Shown here piece after piece: positions 62,819-64,000 of a stretch of 64,000 nucleotides of DNA (position 1 is the stretch's first letter; the number at the start of each line of letters is the position of its first letter). This DNA comes from Hexactinellida sp. DTS-2022 (taxonomy: Eukaryota; Porifera; Hexactinellida): NCBI GenBank assembly GCA_028753945.1, contig JAPNXP010000008.1:124001-188000 (forward strand). Direction: 5' to 3'. The notes below the pieces were generated by a model that was not told the DNA's origin, did no database searches, and worked only from the letters and a program-made list of their open reading frames with translations. Made by a program: the position numbers and the translations under genes.

Positions 62819-63244
62819 ATGGAGGTAAAGTGGATTTCTATACTAATGGTTCTAACTTCCATTCTCGCAGTACAATGTATGGACCATTCTAGTTATTATA
62901 ATTACGCTGGGAATCTCTCCGATGAAACCTCCTATAACCTAACATCTTATTTTTCATTCCTTATTTGTTGTGGTATTTGTTTTCTCCCTACTTGTATTAT
63001 TTGTATCTGTTTTTGCTATTGTGGTTGTATGCGTGATAAACAAACAAATGAACCAAACCCAACCACTACAGTACCACAGTCCACTATATATCCACAGGAA
63101 TATACATACTCACAACCTGTGCAGACGCAGGTGTTTCCACCTGCAATTAACATGCCAAAGGTCCCACATGGTAACTACCCTGATGTTGCCCCTCCTTCTT
63201 ACGATTCAATTCAAGAGCAACCTCACATAGGATTCCAATCTTGA
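62819..63244 (+). CDS. Single-TM PPxY protein, array copy 5
   Basis: Single exon, 141 residues. The signal peptide is MEVKWISILMVLTSILAVQC, followed by HSSYYNYAGNLSDE with an NxS site. The Cys-rich TM (ICCGICFLPTCIICICFCYC) leads to CMRDKQTNEPNP and a tail with YTYSQPVQTQVFPP, NMPKVPHGNYP, APPSYDSIQ and a GFQS end. The coding sequence and the 3' flank (CTTTCCTACTTTTTAATTCC) are almost the same as in copy 4, so the duplicated unit includes the 3' UTR. Confidence 0.8.
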   Translation: MEVKWISILMVLTSILAVQCMDHSSYYNYAGNLSDETSYNLTSYFSFLICCGICFLPTCIICICFCYCGCMRDKQTNEPNPTTTVPQSTIYPQEYTYSQPVQTQVFPPAINMPKVPHGNYPDVAPPSYDSIQEQPHIGFQS

Positions 63245-63383
63245 TATACAAATTAATTTTAACCATTTATACTTTCCTACTTTTTAATTCCTTATATTAT
63301 TGTTTTCACTTGATAGCTTTTCATAATACAATATTTTTTTTCCCTTTGTTGGAGTAAATAACATGCGTTGCATAACTTGCATA

Positions 63384-63568
63384 TACAGTAGAAGCTCGCA
63401 AACCGAGGCACCTTGGCGTTTCTGAAATATGCCCCACTTTGGGAGAGTGCCCCGGTTTGCGAGCTTATCTACAAAGCTAAATATACAAATATGAAAACAA
63501 AGTAACAAATCAATGAAAAATAGTGCCCCGGTTTGCGAGCTTTGCCCCGGTTCGAGAGCTTCTACTGT
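63384..63568. mobile_element. Palindromic element (TACAGTAGAAGCTCGCAAACCGAGGCA) in the array
   Basis: TACAGTAGAAGCTCGCAAAC at the left, CCCGGTTCGAGAGCTTCTACTGTA at the right. Inside is an extra CCCCGGTTTGCGAGCTT copy. It is inserted in the spacer upstream of copy 6, where the matching spacer of copy 5 has none. Confidence 0.88.
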
Positions 63569-63577
63569 ACAACTTAA

Positions 63578-63668
63578 TGTTAATTTTGTTCCTCTAATAG
63601 CAAGTTCGCCTATTAGCAAAGCGAATTTAGTGCAAAATTCGACTTGCTATTACGCAAACACCACTATA
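63578..63668. mobile_element. MITE family M, left-truncated, 27 bp before array copy 6
   Basis: Same truncation as at 62703: TTAATTTTGTTCCTCTAATAGC to CAAACACCACTATA, then TAGTAATACACTAGTTACAGG. The shared truncation point shows the MITE was copied along with the gene. Confidence 0.88.
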
Positions 63669-63694
63669 TAGTAATACACTAGTTACAGGTTCTC

Positions 63695-64000
63695 ATGGAG
63701 GTAAAGTGGATTTCTATACTAATGGTTCTAACTTCCATTCTCGTAATACAATGTCTGGACCATTATAGTTATTATAATTACGCTGGGAATCTCTCCGATG
63801 AAACCTCCTTTGACCTAACATCTTTTATTCTAAACATTATTGGTGGTTGTATTTGTTTTGACACTATTTGTACTATTTGTTGTGGCTTTTTTTTCGTTTG
63901 TCGTGCTATTTTCTGTGATAAACAAACAAATGAACCAAACCCAACCACCACTACAGTACCAACCCCCACTACAGTACCAACCACTACTACATATCCACAC
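63695..64000 (+). CDS. Single-TM PPxY protein, array copy 6 (cut by window end)
   Basis: The frame is open from the ATG at 63695 to the last base, 102 codons. The signal peptide MEVKWISILMVLTSILVIQC, HYSYYNYAGNLSDE and a Cys-rich TM region (GGCICFDTICTICCGFFFVC) match copies 4 and 5. The juxtamembrane CDKQTNEPNP is conserved. The tail shows an expanded PTTTTVPTPTTVP stretch not seen in copy 5. The PPxY end lies outside the window. The array probably continues to the right. Confidence 0.8.
   Translation, partial: MEVKWISILMVLTSILVIQCLDHYSYYNYAGNLSDETSFDLTSFILNIIGGCICFDTICTICCGFFFVCRAIFCDKQTNEPNPTTTTVPTPTTVPTTTTYPH

Noticed and set aside
63384-63568. tRNA-like GGTTCGAGAGCTT stretch
   Set aside because: It resembles a T-arm at first sight but belongs to the inverted end of a palindromic element, with no acceptor or anticodon arms at tRNA spacing.
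1-64000. Retrovirus-like, LTR or capsid-bearing elements
   Set aside because: I found no long terminal repeats, polymerase, integrase or capsid-like frames; all mobile sequence seen is of the short inverted-repeat DNA type.

Overview
The window is 64 kb of AT-rich, gene-dense, intron-containing animal DNA. It most likely comes from a sponge (demosponge) or another early-branching metazoan. The grounds are two full-length fibrillar collagen genes, clear one-to-one animal genes (UVRAG, USP10, RMI1, PIH1D2, CDC123, a class I PITP, a CD36-family receptor), short intergenic gaps, and introns packed with small palindromic DNA elements. The species call is inference. Every gene I can support lies on the + strand. 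I see no RNA genes, no CRISPR and no retrovirus-like element. || Layout. 1-1753: 3' part of a PHD / CRC-like / cysteine-protease-fold protein, possibly transposon-derived. 2494-4795: UVRAG, 3 exons. 5107-6540: a two-exon coiled-coil plus MABP-domain protein. 7020-8852: USP10. 9042-11247: RMI1, 3 exons. 11856-12794: PIH1D2. 13218-17772: a four-exon, 1034-residue protein with a GRAM-like N-terminus, a CCCH finger, a UFD1 fold, a PPC-like region and TRAF/XAF1-type zinc fingers. 19772-21298: CD36-family receptor. 21878-22591: coiled-coil protein of unknown function. 24163-24957: phosphatidylinositol transfer protein. 26909-39916: fibrillar collagen 1, about 23 coding exons. 40914-41873: CDC123. 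43325-58962: fibrillar collagen 2, about 31 coding exons. 59563 to the window end: a tandem array of six small signal-peptide / one-TM / PPxY-tail membrane proteins, the last cut by the window edge. || Function. Several neighbours act in endomembrane traffic or ubiquitin handling (UVRAG, the MABP protein, USP10, the UFD1-domain protein, the CD36-family receptor, PITP). There is no sign of an operon and I do not claim joint regulation. The two collagens are tandem paralogues separated only by CDC123. By my exon-by-exon count each has a 336-triplet (1008-residue) helix followed by an eight-cysteine COLFI C-propeptide. || Non-coding content. Introns and gaps hold more than 50 copies of at least a dozen non-autonomous inverted-repeat elements. 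Most have ends that read TACAGT, and several are inserted into one another, which gives a relative age order. The most striking signal is in the collagen introns: minisatellites whose unit contains the intron's own 3' splice site plus the first bases of the next exon, giving rows of decoy acceptors just before the real one (ten at 28477-28911, three at 56248-56318, one at 35197).
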